A stretch of DNA of 17,037 bases from an uncultured Oceanobacillus sp. (GCA_938004015.1 CALKWU010000124.1:1-17037); one strand, 5' to 3'. Positions 6,431-13,707 are shown, numbered from the stretch's first letter. The notes: a model not told the origin generated them from the sequence alone. Translations and numbers: made by a program.

Positions 6431-7426
6431 ATGAATAAACAGCGTGAAAAAACGAGCAATCTCCTTCCGTTCATTCCGGACGGCAAATTTTACTTTACAA
6501 AAGGTGTTCAAGCTTTCTGGAAGCGGAAGTTCGACTCCGCTTTCGTTTGGTTGAAAAAAGCTGTTGAATCCGATCCGAAAAATCCGTTGTACAATTGCCA
6601 ACTTTCCATTTTGCATACAGAAATCGGAAATTACCACACGGCAGATGAATTGTTGAATGAAGTGTTGGAAAACGACGAATATGTGGATTGTTATTATTTG
6701 TTGGCAAATAATTACGCACATCTTGGACTTTTGAATGACTCACGGAAATTTGCCACTCTTTATTTGGAAAAAGCTCCGGATGGTTATTTCAGCGAAGAAG
6801 CACAATTATTGCTCGAGCTGATCGATTTTGAGCTGGAAGATGACGATGCGGATGAATGGTTGTATTCTGAGGAAGATGATTTATTGAAATACCAGGAAAC
6901 CGTCTTTTATTTTTTGGAAAATGAAGAATGGGAAAAAGCATTGCCGATTTTGGAAGATATGCTCGAACTGTTTCCGGATTTGCAACATGTGAAACATGAT
7001 TATGCACAAGTGCTTTTCAGGATCGGACAGAAAAAAGAAGCGATCCATCTCGAAGAACAAATGATGCAAGAGACGGATTACACACTCCACAGCATGATCA
7101 ATTTGTTGCAGTTTTACTATGATATAGATGCCAAGGAAACGTATGAAAAGTTAAGGAGTATCTTAACTAATGTCCATCCTTTCCATGGTGATCAACAAAT
7201 AAAGCTTGCATCCGCTTTTGCAAAAACCGGCAATTATGAAGAAGCCTACAGACGTTTTAAAATTGTCGATTCATATCGAGCTGAGAGTCATCTTTCCTAC
7301 TATAAATGGTACAGCATCACGGCTTATCATCTTGGAAAAGAAGAATTGGCTTCCGAATTATGGCAAGAAGGATGCTTGATGCATCGTCAACTTCGGAACC
7401 ATCGTGCTCCTTGGCATGAATTGTGA
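6431..7426 (+). CDS. yvcD: Tetratricopeptide repeat protein, YvcD-like
   Basis: This 331-residue, acidic, soluble protein has helical TPR units. The clearest are at about residues 18-50 (AFWKRKFDSAFVWLKKAVESD) and 53-85, followed by weaker ones around 165-205 and 260-330. It is probably a protein-protein interaction scaffold; partners are unknown. Position immediately before trxB matches B. subtilis yvcD. ATG 6431 has AGGAG at 6419-6423; the upstream in-frame ATG at 6341 has no ribosome binding site and precedes the promoter, so it is rejected. A very acidic linker (ELEDDDADEWLYSEEDD) separates the TPR blocks. Confidence 0.83.
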   Translation: MNKQREKTSNLLPFIPDGKFYFTKGVQAFWKRKFDSAFVWLKKAVESDPKNPLYNCQLSILHTEIGNYHTADELLNEVLENDEYVDCYYLLANNYAHLGLLNDSRKFATLYLEKAPDGYFSEEAQLLLELIDFELEDDDADEWLYSEEDDLLKYQETVFYFLENEEWEKALPILEDMLELFPDLQHVKHDYAQVLFRIGQKKEAIHLEEQMMQETDYTLHSMINLLQFYYDIDAKETYEKLRSILTNVHPFHGDQQIKLASAFAKTGNYEEAYRRFKIVDSYRAESHLSYYKWYSITAYHLGKEELASELWQEGCLMHRQLRNHRAPWHEL

Positions 7427-7462
7427 GCAGATGAATAGCGATATTAAGTCGATTATTATAAG
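7426..7462 (+). promoter_or_regulatory. Possible Spx-type promoter of trxB
   Basis: TATAAG at 7457-7462 is the best -10 before trxB; no -35 lies at 16-18 bases upstream. An AGCA motif is at 7426-7429, about 40-46 bases before the likely start point. Spx-activated promoters such as B. subtilis trxB carry AGCA just upstream of a weak -35. The match is short and could be chance. Confidence 0.3.
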
Positions 7463-7501
7463 CTAAACTTAGGAAACATAAGAAAAAAAGAGGCGATAAA
7501 T

Positions 7502-8452
7502 ATGGCTGAAGAACAAATGTATGATGTGATCATTGCCGGGGCTGGCCCTGCGGGTATGACAGCGGCTGTTTATGCATCCCGGGCTAACTTGAAAACGTTG
7601 ATGATTGAACGTGGCGTACCAGGTGGTCAAGTGGCGAATACAGAAGATGTGGAAAACTATCCGGGATTCGACCATATCCTCGGACCGGATTTGTCGAACA
7701 AAATGTTTGAACATGCGAAAAAATTCGGTGCGGAATATGCTTATGGCGATATTTCCGAAGTGGTCGACCACGGAAATTACAAATCGATTTTCGCGGGTGA
7801 TAAGGAATATAAAGCAAAAGCCCTCATCATCGCCACGGGAGCTGAACATAAGAAGCTCGGCATCCCTGGTGAGGAAGAACTGGCCGGTCGCGGCGTTTCC
7901 TATTGTGCCGTCTGTGACGGGGCGTTCTTTAAGGACAGACACCTCGTCGTCGTTGGCGGTGGAGATTCGGCTGTAGAAGAGGGAATGTACTTGACTCGTT
8001 TCGCAAGTAAAGTGACGATCATCCACCGTCGTGACGAATTGCGGGCACAAAAAATCCTGCAAGAGCGCGCATTCAATAATGAAAAAATCGAATTCATCTG
8101 GGATACGGTCGTGACGGAAATCAATGGAACAGACGGGAAAGTTTCCAGTGTGACGCTGGAAAACAGAAAGACCGGTGAAGTGAGTGATTTTCCTGCCGAT
8201 GGGGTATTTGTCTATATCGGTACCCAGCCGTTAAGTGAACCGTTCAAATCGCTCGGAATCACAAACGAGGAAGGGTATATTGAAACGGACGAAAACATGG
8301 CGACAAAAATTCCGGGAATTTTTGCAGCAGGCGACATCCGTGACAAGAAGTTGCGACAAATTGTGACAGCGACCGGGGATGGCAGCATTGCCGCAGAAGA
8401 AGCGATCAGCTATGTCGAAAGCTTACCGGAAACGATTGATACAAAAGCTTAA
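7502..8452 (+). CDS. trxB: Thioredoxin-disulfide reductase
   Basis: TrxB reduces oxidised thioredoxin with NADPH via FAD and a redox-active cysteine pair in the cytoplasm. The 316-residue protein has the FAD-binding GAGPAG at residues 13-18, the active-site CAVC at 135-138, the NADPH-binding GGGDSA at 152-157 and the second FAD motif near the end (GIFAAGDIRD). All key residues are present and length is normal. The ribosome binding site is GAGGCG. In B. subtilis, trxB is followed by the Nudix gene yvcI; that gene is missing here. Confidence 0.97.
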   Translation: MAEEQMYDVIIAGAGPAGMTAAVYASRANLKTLMIERGVPGGQVANTEDVENYPGFDHILGPDLSNKMFEHAKKFGAEYAYGDISEVVDHGNYKSIFAGDKEYKAKALIIATGAEHKKLGIPGEEELAGRGVSYCAVCDGAFFKDRHLVVVGGGDSAVEEGMYLTRFASKVTIIHRRDELRAQKILQERAFNNEKIEFIWDTVVTEINGTDGKVSSVTLENRKTGEVSDFPADGVFVYIGTQPLSEPFKSLGITNEEGYIETDENMATKIPGIFAAGDIRDKKLRQIVTATGDGSIAAEEAISYVESLPETIDTKA

Positions 8453-8486
8453 GAAAAATTAATGAAAAGTAACTACTTCTTAACGG

Positions 8487-8514
8487 TGTTGTAACGAGTT
8501 CGCAACAATTTTTG
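8487..8514 (+). terminator. Weak hairpin after trxB
   Basis: A 5 bp stem TGTTG/CAACA (8487-8491 with 8503-8507), with an inner CG pair, is followed by ATTTTT. It is too weak to be sure of; the better terminator lies at 8567-8600. Confidence 0.25.
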
Positions 8515-8566
8515 GGTACACTAAAGATAACTAATTGACCCCCTTTTAATTGATAAATTAGTTCTT

Positions 8567-8600
8567 ATGCGCAGGTCTTCGTTGGCCTGTGCATTTTTTT
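8567..8600 (+). terminator. Intrinsic terminator between trxB and rapZ
   Basis: An 11 bp stem with two G-U pairs (8567-8577 with 8584-8594) closes the loop TTCGTT and runs into T7. It separates the trxB and rapZ transcripts. Confidence 0.88.
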
Positions 8601-8646
8601 GCTTAGAATCGACAGTACCTGTCATTTGTTGGAAAAAACGAGAAAA

Positions 8647-8676
8647 TTGTTGTCTCCTAGCGAATCATTGTATAAT
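8647..8676 (+). promoter_or_regulatory. Sigma-A promoter of rapZ-glmR-whiA
   Basis: TTGTTG (8647-8652), 18 bases, then a perfect TATAAT (8671-8676). This gives a leader of about 90 bases before rapZ. Confidence 0.65.
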
Positions 8677-8775
8677 AAATTCATATCAACATAGTTTAAT
8701 TCTTATGCAAAATAGCATAGTATGGATAATAAGAATGAAGAGTCAACATAATCCTTTAAAGGAGTGCGGAAAATC

Positions 8776-9672
8776 ATGACGGAGTTGGAAAATGAGCAAG
8801 AAAAAGAAACGAAACTAGTCATCATCACCGGCATGTCTGGAGCCGGAAAAACCGTTGCTGTCCAAAGTTTCGAAGATTTGGGCTACTATTGCGTCGATAA
8901 TTTGCCGCCGACGCTTTTGCCTAAACTTCTGGAACTGATGAAGGACGCATCAAACAATATCACGAAAGTCGCTTTAGTGATGGATTTGCGCGGCAGGGAG
9001 TTTTTCGATTCATTGTACGAAGCACTGGACTTATTGACGGAACAAGAATGGATCAAGGAGCACATCCTCTTTTTGGATGCCAGTGATTCCGCCCTCGTCA
9101 GTCGTTACAAAAAAACGAGACGTTCCCACCCCCTCGCTGTAGGAGAATTGCCGCTTTCCGGTATCAAGCAAGAGCGGGGAATATTGGATGAACTCCGCGG
9201 CAGGGCGCAACGGATCATTGATACGACGGGCTTGAAACCACGGGAATTGCGGGAAAAAATATTGAAAATCTATTCTGAAGAAGATCAGGAGATTTTTTCG
9301 GTCAATATGGTTTCTTTTGGTTTTAAATACGGAATTCCAATCGATGCAGACTTAGTGTTCGATGTCCGCTTTTTGCCGAATCCGCATTATGTGGGGCATC
9401 TCCAACCATTGACCGGACTTAATCAGGAAGTTTCTTCTTATGTGTTCAAATGGTCGGACACCCAGAAATTCACGGAAAAAGTTTTGGATTTATTGGAATT
9501 CATGCTTCCGCAATATAAAAAAGAAGGGAAATCCCAGCTTATCATCGCCATCGGATGCACTGGCGGCCAACATCGCTCGGTAGCACTTGCTGAACATTTC
9601 GCCAAGGAATTATCCAATCAATATATTGTCCATATTACGCATCGCGATATCGATAAAAGAAAGGAAAGTTAA
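8776..9672 (+). CDS. rapZ: RNase adapter / nucleotide-binding protein RapZ (YvcJ)
   Basis: This 298-residue P-loop protein belongs to the RapZ/YvcJ family. In E. coli RapZ guides sRNA turnover in amino-sugar control; B. subtilis YvcJ hydrolyses GTP and affects competence. Its Walker A motif GMSGAGKT is at residues 19-26. A SYLGYY-like block follows (SFEDLGYYCVDNLPP). The RapZ C-terminal domain includes GFKYGIPIDADLVFDVRFLPNP and GCTGGQHRS. ATG 8776 is chosen; AAAGGAG (8758-8764) lies 11 bases upstream, and a GTG at 8764 would overlap that site. It is directly followed by glmR (start three bases after the stop), the conserved rapZ-yvcK-whiA order. Confidence 0.95.
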   Translation: MTELENEQEKETKLVIITGMSGAGKTVAVQSFEDLGYYCVDNLPPTLLPKLLELMKDASNNITKVALVMDLRGREFFDSLYEALDLLTEQEWIKEHILFLDASDSALVSRYKKTRRSHPLAVGELPLSGIKQERGILDELRGRAQRIIDTTGLKPRELREKILKIYSEEDQEIFSVNMVSFGFKYGIPIDADLVFDVRFLPNPHYVGHLQPLTGLNQEVSSYVFKWSDTQKFTEKVLDLLEFMLPQYKKEGKSQLIIAIGCTGGQHRSVALAEHFAKELSNQYIVHITHRDIDKRKES

Positions 9673-9675
9673 TTG

Positions 9676-10638
9676 ATGAAAAACAATAAGCGGCCTAAAG
9701 TAGTCGTCATCGGCGGTGGCACAGGAATGCCGGTCGTTTTACGAGGCATGAAGAATTTACCAATCGATCTCATCGCCATCGTTGCAGTTTCCGATGACGG
9801 CGGGAGTACCGGGAAATTGCGGGATGAATTGGACATTCCCGCTCCAGGAGACATCCGCAATGTCATTGCCGCACTTTCTGATGCGGAACCGATATTGATC
9901 GAATTGTTCCAGCATCGTTTTGAAGTTGGGAATGGATTGAATGGGCATTCCTTGGGAAACCTCCTTCTTGCTGCAATGACTGCGGTCACCGGCGATTTTT
10001 ATAACGGTGTCAAAGAAATTTCCCGTGTCTTGAATGTGAAAGGGACGATCTATCCGATTTCCACAGATAATCTTTCCCTCCATGCGAAAATGGAAGATGG
10101 GACGATTGTGTCTGGAGAATCGAATATTCCAAAGTCAAACAAAAAAATCGATCATGTATTTTTAAGCCCGGCACCGGCTAAACCGTTCATCCATGCGGTT
10201 GAAGCCATCAGTGATGCAGATCTTATCGTCATCGGCCCTGGGAGTCTGTACACGAGCATCATCCCGAATTTGATTGTGCCAAGCGTGCAAGACGCATTGG
10301 AATCGACGGATGCGCAAATCGTATATATTTGTAATCTGATGACCCAGGCGGGGGAGACGACGGGGTATACCGCTTCGGATCATGTTGAAGCGATCAATCG
10401 CCATATCGGGGACGGGATTATCCAATCGATCATCGTACATAATGAGCCGATCAAAGAAGCGATCCGTGAAAAATATGCGGAAGAAAATGCCGAGCCGGTT
10501 GTATACGATATCGATCGATTATTGAGATTGGGAGTTGAAATCATTGAAGGGGATATCGTAGATAAACAATCTTCCACTGTACGTCACGATACGGATAAAA
10601 TCGCCAAGTTGCTTTACTCGTTATTGGAAAAAGAATGA
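9676..10638 (+). CDS. glmR: GlmR/YvcK gluconeogenesis factor
   Basis: This 320-residue protein is of the YvcK/CofD-like (UPF0052) family. In B. subtilis, YvcK (GlmR) binds UDP-GlcNAc and stimulates GlmS, steering carbon into cell-wall precursors; it is needed on gluconeogenic carbon sources. The nucleotide-sugar binding loop GGGTG is at residues 13-17, followed by the family block VSDDGGSTGKLRDEL and PAPGDIRNV. A later GPGSLYTSIIPN stretch is also typical. ATG 9676 has AAGGAAAG (9661-9668) upstream; a TTG at 9673 is less likely. It sits between rapZ and whiA without gaps large enough for a terminator. Confidence 0.95.
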   Translation: MKNNKRPKVVVIGGGTGMPVVLRGMKNLPIDLIAIVAVSDDGGSTGKLRDELDIPAPGDIRNVIAALSDAEPILIELFQHRFEVGNGLNGHSLGNLLLAAMTAVTGDFYNGVKEISRVLNVKGTIYPISTDNLSLHAKMEDGTIVSGESNIPKSNKKIDHVFLSPAPAKPFIHAVEAISDADLIVIGPGSLYTSIIPNLIVPSVQDALESTDAQIVYICNLMTQAGETTGYTASDHVEAINRHIGDGIIQSIIVHNEPIKEAIREKYAEENAEPVVYDIDRLLRLGVEIIEGDIVDKQSSTVRHDTDKIAKLLYSLLEKE

Positions 10639-10657
10639 TTGAAGGGAGGCGGGCGGG

Positions 10658-11608
10658 ATGTCTTTTGCTTCGGAAATCAAAAAAGAATTGACGACAATCG
10701 AATCGGATGGAGATGCACAAAAAGCCGAACTCGCCGCACTGGTCCGCATGAATGGTGTCGTTTCCGTATCAGGTGAACGGTATTATTTAGATGTTCAAAC
10801 GGAGAATGCAGCAATTGCGAGAAGGATATATTCATTAATCAAAGCGAATTATGAAGTTCCGTTGGAAGTGCTTGTCCGAAAGAAAATGAAGCTGAAAAAG
10901 AACAATGTGTATATCATCCGTTTGAAAGAAAGGGTACGGGATTTTTTAACAGATTTGGAAATTTTTAAAGAGCCTCATCAAATTATCCGGACGATTTCAC
11001 CGAGCATTTTTCAAGACGAAAACCGCAAACGCGCTTATTTGCGCGGGGCATTTTTAGCCGGCGGTTCCATCAACAATCCGGAAACTTCTTCCTACCATTT
11101 GGAAATTTACAATTACCACGAAGAACATAATACATCCCTCAGCGAATTGTTGAACACGTTCGGATTACGATCCAAAACATTGGAAAGAAAACACGGGTAT
11201 ATCGTCTATGTGAAGGAAGCTGAAAAAATTACAGATTTCCTCAGCATCATCGGTGCATTCAATGCCGTTTTCAAATTTGAAGATGTCCGCATCGTCAGGG
11301 ATATGCGAAATTCGGTGAACCGCTTAGTCAATTGCGAAACAGCCAATTTGAATAAAACGATCGGTGCTGCATTCCGGCAAATCGAAAACATCAAATTGAT
11401 CGATCGGACGATTGGTTTGGATCAGCTGCCGGAAAAACTTCAAGAAATCGCATATTTGCGGTTGGAACATGAAGATGTTTCTTTGAAGGAATTAGGAGAA
11501 CTCGTGGAAAGCGGGAAAATATCCAAATCAGGAGTCAATCACCGCTTGAAACGGATTGATGAAATTGCGGAAAAAATCCGTCAAGGCGAATTGAGTGCGA
11601 AGGAATAA
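10658..11608 (+). CDS. whiA: DNA-binding protein WhiA
   Basis: WhiA binds DNA and in B. subtilis affects cell division and chromosome segregation; in actinomycetes it controls sporulation. The 316-residue protein has the WhiA N-terminal domain (MSFASEIKKEL and on), a LAGLIDADG-homing-endonuclease-like fold with RGAFLAGGSINNP at about residues 128-140, and a C-terminal helix-turn-helix (about 265-310, SLKELGELVESGKISKSGVNHRLKRI). The homing endonuclease fold is catalytically inactive in this family. The ribosome binding site GGGAGGCGGGCGGG is unusually G-rich. In B. subtilis crh follows directly; here a 257 bp spacer intervenes. Confidence 0.95.
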   Translation: MSFASEIKKELTTIESDGDAQKAELAALVRMNGVVSVSGERYYLDVQTENAAIARRIYSLIKANYEVPLEVLVRKKMKLKKNNVYIIRLKERVRDFLTDLEIFKEPHQIIRTISPSIFQDENRKRAYLRGAFLAGGSINNPETSSYHLEIYNYHEEHNTSLSELLNTFGLRSKTLERKHGYIVYVKEAEKITDFLSIIGAFNAVFKFEDVRIVRDMRNSVNRLVNCETANLNKTIGAAFRQIENIKLIDRTIGLDQLPEKLQEIAYLRLEHEDVSLKELGELVESGKISKSGVNHRLKRIDEIAEKIRQGELSAKE

Positions 11609-11633
11609 AATCATTCTCTTAATTTCTTTTTCA

Positions 11634-11642
11634 TGTTATAAT
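11634..11642 (+). promoter_or_regulatory. Extended -10 promoter before the crh leader
   Basis: TGT-TATAAT (TG at 11634-11635, hexamer 11637-11642) is a near-ideal extended -10; the -35 region TTCTCT is poor. Transcription would begin near 11649, giving crh a leader of about 215 bases. Confidence 0.5.
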
Positions 11643-11650
11643 AAATTCAG

Positions 11651-11680
11651 ACGGACTGTTGCTTGGAATAGTCCGTTTGT
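11651..11680 (+). terminator. Hairpin ACGGACT/AGTCCGT, possible whiA terminator or leader stem
   Basis: A 7 bp stem (11651-11657 with 11670-11676) has a 12-base loop and is followed by TTGTTT. As a terminator it is moderate. A second AGTCCGT at 11783-11789 could compete for the same left arm. Confidence 0.4.
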
Positions 11681-11734
11681 TTCCATCATCATATTCTGTT
11701 TCATCATAAATGCTACATTTGGTTGACGGAGTGT

Positions 11735-11784
11735 GAATCCGTTGCTTGCCTACTTTATAGGACGGAAGGCAAGGATTCTTTTAG
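11735..11784 (+). other. Long bulged hairpin in the whiA-crh spacer
   Basis: Arms GAATC/GATTC (11735-11739 with 11774-11778) and CTTGCCT/AGGCAAG (11745-11751 with 11767-11773) pair around a five-base bulge and a 15-base loop. TTTTAG follows, so it may act as a weak terminator or as a structured leader element for crh. Confidence 0.45.
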
Positions 11785-11826
11785 TCCGTTTATAGAAGAT
11801 TGTCATCGTGATTAAAATGAAAAGTA

Positions 11827-11842
11827 ATGGTAGCGTTTTCTA
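11827..11842 (+). promoter_or_regulatory. Candidate cre (CcpA) site before crh
   Basis: ATGGTAGCGTTTTCTA agrees with the cre consensus WTGAAARCGYTTTCWN at 13 of 15 defined positions, including the central CG and the complete right arm. It lies 23 bases before the crh start. Since P-Ser-Crh is itself a CcpA co-effector, autoregulation is plausible but not shown. Confidence 0.5.
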
Positions 11843-11865
11843 ACTTTCAGGGAGGATGAGTTGAG

Positions 11866-12132
11866 TTGGTTGAGAATTCAGTAAAGGTGGATTTGGATAC
11901 GGGATTGCAGGCAAGACCTGCTGCTAAATTTGTACAAGAGGCGAATCGCTATTCATCCCATTTATTCTTGGAAAAGGATGGTAAAAAGGTGAATGCCAAG
12001 AGCATTATGGGGTTGATGAGTTTGGCGATTGCCAATGGGGAAGAAATAAAAATCATTGCCGATGGTCCGGATGAAGAAGACGCCTTGAACCATCTTGTTG
12101 AATTTGTCAAAAAGAAAAAAATTGAAGAGTAA
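11866..12132 (+). CDS. crh: HPr-like catabolite repression protein Crh
   Basis: Crh is an HPr paralogue that HprK phosphorylates on Ser46; P-Ser-Crh then binds CcpA to repress or activate catabolic genes. The decisive residue is Gln15 (GLQARP) where HPr has the phosphorylatable His15, so this protein cannot carry PTS phosphate. Ser46 is kept (NAKSIMGLMS, 43-52). At 88 residues it is close to B. subtilis Crh (85), with a lysine-rich tail (VKKKKIEE). The start is TTG at 11866, with AGGGAGG (11849-11855) ten bases upstream. A terminator shared with clpP follows. Confidence 0.96.
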   Translation: MVENSVKVDLDTGLQARPAAKFVQEANRYSSHLFLEKDGKKVNAKSIMGLMSLAIANGEEIKIIADGPDEEDALNHLVEFVKKKKIEE

Positions 12133-12165
12133 AAAAGGCCGGTGTTCGAATGATCCGGCCTTTTT
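12131..12165. terminator. Bidirectional terminator between crh and clpP
   Basis: A perfect 11 bp stem AAAAAGGCCGG/CCGGCCTTTTT (12132-12142 with 12155-12165) has a 12-base loop. The T-run on one strand and the A-run on the other let it stop both converging transcripts. Confidence 0.92.
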
Positions 12166-12171
12166 CATCTC

Positions 12172-12768
12172 TTATTTATCTTGTTCTGGTTGGCGCTCCA
12201 AAATCTTGTCAATCAAGCCATAATCCACGGATTCTTCAGCTGTCATGAAATTATCGCGTTCGGTGTCGCGTTCGATCACTTCGAGAGGCTGTCCTGTTTT
12301 CTCGGACAAGATTTTGTTCATACGCTTTTTAATGTTGATGATTCTTCTTGCATGGATTTCAATGTCTGTCGCTTGACCTTGTGCTCCACCTAAAGGTTGA
12401 TGGATCATGATTTCACTGTTCGGCAGAGCAAAGCGTTTCCCTTTTGTACCGGCAGCGAGCAAGAATGCTCCCATGGATGCCGCCATTCCGATGCAAATTG
12501 TGGAAACGTCGGATTTGATGAAATTCATCGTGTCATAAATCGCCATCCCGGCTGTGATCGATCCACCAGGTGAGTTGATGTATAGGGAGATGTCTTTTCC
12601 TGGATCTTCCGCTTCCAAAAACAATAGCTGAGCGACGACGGAGTTAGCGACTTGATCATCAATTGGGCTACCGAGTAAAATGATCCGGTCTTTCAGCAGT
12701 CTGGAATAAATATCGTAGGCGCGTTCCCCACGATTCGTTTGTTCAATGACTGTAGGTACCAAATGCAT
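12172..12768 (-). CDS. clpP: ATP-dependent Clp protease proteolytic subunit
   Basis: ClpP forms the tetradecameric serine protease that degrades unfolded and regulatory proteins with ClpC, ClpX or ClpE in the cytoplasm. The 198-residue protein has the full catalytic triad: Ser98 (GMAASMG), His123 (IMIHQP) and Asp172. The N-terminal PTVIEQTNRGERAYDIYSRL block and the glycine-rich YINSPGGSI (63-71) are typical. It is read on the minus strand from an ATG with an AAGGAGG-type site. Its promoter carries a CtsR box, so heat and protein stress should induce it. It converges with crh. Confidence 0.98.
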   Translation of the reverse strand: MHLVPTVIEQTNRGERAYDIYSRLLKDRIILLGSPIDDQVANSVVAQLLFLEAEDPGKDISLYINSPGGSITAGMAIYDTMNFIKSDVSTICIGMAASMGAFLLAAGTKGKRFALPNSEIMIHQPLGGAQGQATDIEIHARRIINIKKRMNKILSEKTGQPLEVIERDTERDNFMTAEESVDYGLIDKILERQPEQDK

Positions 12769-12818
12769 CGTTCAATTCCTCCTTATTTACATTGATTAAA
12801 TCGATACGATCTGATTTT

Positions 12819-12847
12819 ATCATATAACATTGGTCAAAAAAGGTCAA
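12819..12847 (-). promoter_or_regulatory. Sigma-A promoter of clpP
   Basis: On the minus strand TTGACC (12847-12842), 17 bases, then TATGAT (12824-12819). The -35 lies within the CtsR box. The leader is about 40 bases. Confidence 0.82.
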
Positions 12848-12848
12848 A
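12832..12848. promoter_or_regulatory. CtsR operator upstream of clpP
   Basis: GGTCAAA-AAA-GGTCAAA is a perfect tandem heptad with three-base spacing, the CtsR binding site of Firmicutes class III heat-shock genes. It overlaps the clpP -35, so CtsR binding would block RNA polymerase. Confidence 0.93.
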
Positions 12849-12937
12849 CAATAGTGTTTGAAAATCGGCCTGAATATAAGATTACCCTAATTTTTCGTTT
12901 TATAAACAAGTTAAAACAAGTATACATGAAAAAAAGC

Positions 12938-12966
12938 TTGAAAGTCTATCAAAAAATCGGTATAAT
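12938..12966 (+). promoter_or_regulatory. Sigma-A promoter of tRNA-Arg
   Basis: TTGAAA (12938-12943), exactly 17 bases, then TATAAT (12961-12966). It lies 28 bases before the mature tRNA and is a strong-looking stable-RNA promoter. Confidence 0.85.
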
Positions 12967-12994
12967 AAAAAATGCAGTTAAAAAACAAATACAT

Positions 12995-13070
12995 GCGCCC
13001 ATAGCTCAGTCGGATAGAGCACTGGTTTCCGGAACCAGGTTTTGCGGGGGTTCGAGTCCTCCTGGGCGCG
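12995..13070 (+). tRNA. trnQ-Arg: tRNA-Arg (anticodon CCG)
   Basis: A 76-base cloverleaf: acceptor GCGCCCA pairs with TGGGCGC and G is the discriminator base. The D arm has AGCTCAGTCGGATAGAGC. The anticodon stem CTGGT/ACCAG holds loop TTCCGGA, so the anticodon is CCG (reads CGG, Arg). The T arm has GGGGGTTCGAGTCCTCC. The 3' CCA is not encoded. B. subtilis also has a single tRNA-Arg next to clpP. Confidence 0.96.
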
Positions 13071-13089
13071 CTATGTATACTAGATAATG

Positions 13090-13124
13090 GCAAGGGTTGA
13101 AGCGTTTTTCGACCCTTGCTTTTT
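13090..13124 (+). terminator. Terminator of the tRNA-Arg gene
   Basis: A 10 bp stem with one G-U pair (13090-13099 with 13110-13119) encloses a ten-base loop and is followed by five T. It lies 20 bases after the tRNA. Confidence 0.9.
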
Positions 13125-13170
13125 CTTTGTTGCAAATCAATCTGATGCTTCCAAAATAATAAAAGCTATA

Positions 13171-13689
13171 TCAAACCAACTGCCGCAATTTCAATTCATC
13201 GTAAATCATATCCGCCGCATTCGGAACACCGAGATGGTCAATTTGAATCCGCACATGGTGTTCTTGATAAATCGCTTGTCGATCATCAAATAATTGTTTG
13301 ATTTCTTCAATTGTTTTACCTTGTAAAATCGGCCGCGTCGGGGTCAGGATACTCAGTCTTTCTTTCCAGCTTTCCCAAGACATTTCCAAAAACACGACCG
13401 TCGTATGTTTCATGCACTGTTTGCGGATTTCATCTTGCATGAAAGCGCCACCCCCGACGGAAATGACTTTGCTCGATTGGTCAATTGTTCCGAGAAGGAT
13501 GTTTTTTTCCGTTTCACGGAATTTTTCCTCTCCGTGCTTTTGGAAAATATCGACGATTTTCATGCCATAATGTGCTTCGATTTCATCATCAATATCGATG
13601 AAACCATATTGTAATTTGCGGGCAAGTTGTTTGCCGATCGTCGTTTTACCCACTCCCATGAAACCGATTAAAACGACGCTTTTTTTCAT
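13171..13689 (-). CDS. aroK: Shikimate kinase
   Basis: AroK phosphorylates shikimate with ATP in the chorismate (aromatic amino acid) pathway. The 172-residue protein has the P-loop GFMGVGKTT (9-17), the DIDDEIE acid patch that binds shikimate and Mg2+ (about 32-38), FRETE (with the shikimate-binding Arg), the GGGAF loop and the lid arginine in TPTRP. Length is normal. The GGGAGG ribosome binding site is eight bases before the ATG. It starts 18 bases after the RNase-HI-like gene and probably shares its transcript. No clear terminator is visible after it. B. subtilis keeps its shikimate kinase (aroI) elsewhere. Confidence 0.94.
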   Translation of the reverse strand: MKKSVVLIGFMGVGKTTIGKQLARKLQYGFIDIDDEIEAHYGMKIVDIFQKHGEEKFRETEKNILLGTIDQSSKVISVGGGAFMQDEIRKQCMKHTTVVFLEMSWESWKERLSILTPTRPILQGKTIEEIKQLFDDRQAIYQEHHVRIQIDHLGVPNAADMIYDELKLRQLV

Positions 13690-13707
13690 TTGCGCTTCCT
13701 CCCTGAC

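Noticed and set aside
5617..6486. 289-codon minus-strand frame opposite yvoF
   Set aside because: It is antisense to a well-supported acyltransferase gene, spans the palindrome, and has low-complexity composition with no recognisable domain.
8567..8779. 70-codon frame between trxB and rapZ
   Set aside because: It starts inside a terminator hairpin and contains the rapZ promoter; cysteine-rich translation without a ribosome binding site.
12830..13087. 85-codon frame reading through the tRNA-Arg gene
   Set aside because: It begins in the clpP operator and includes the tRNA promoter and the whole tRNA.
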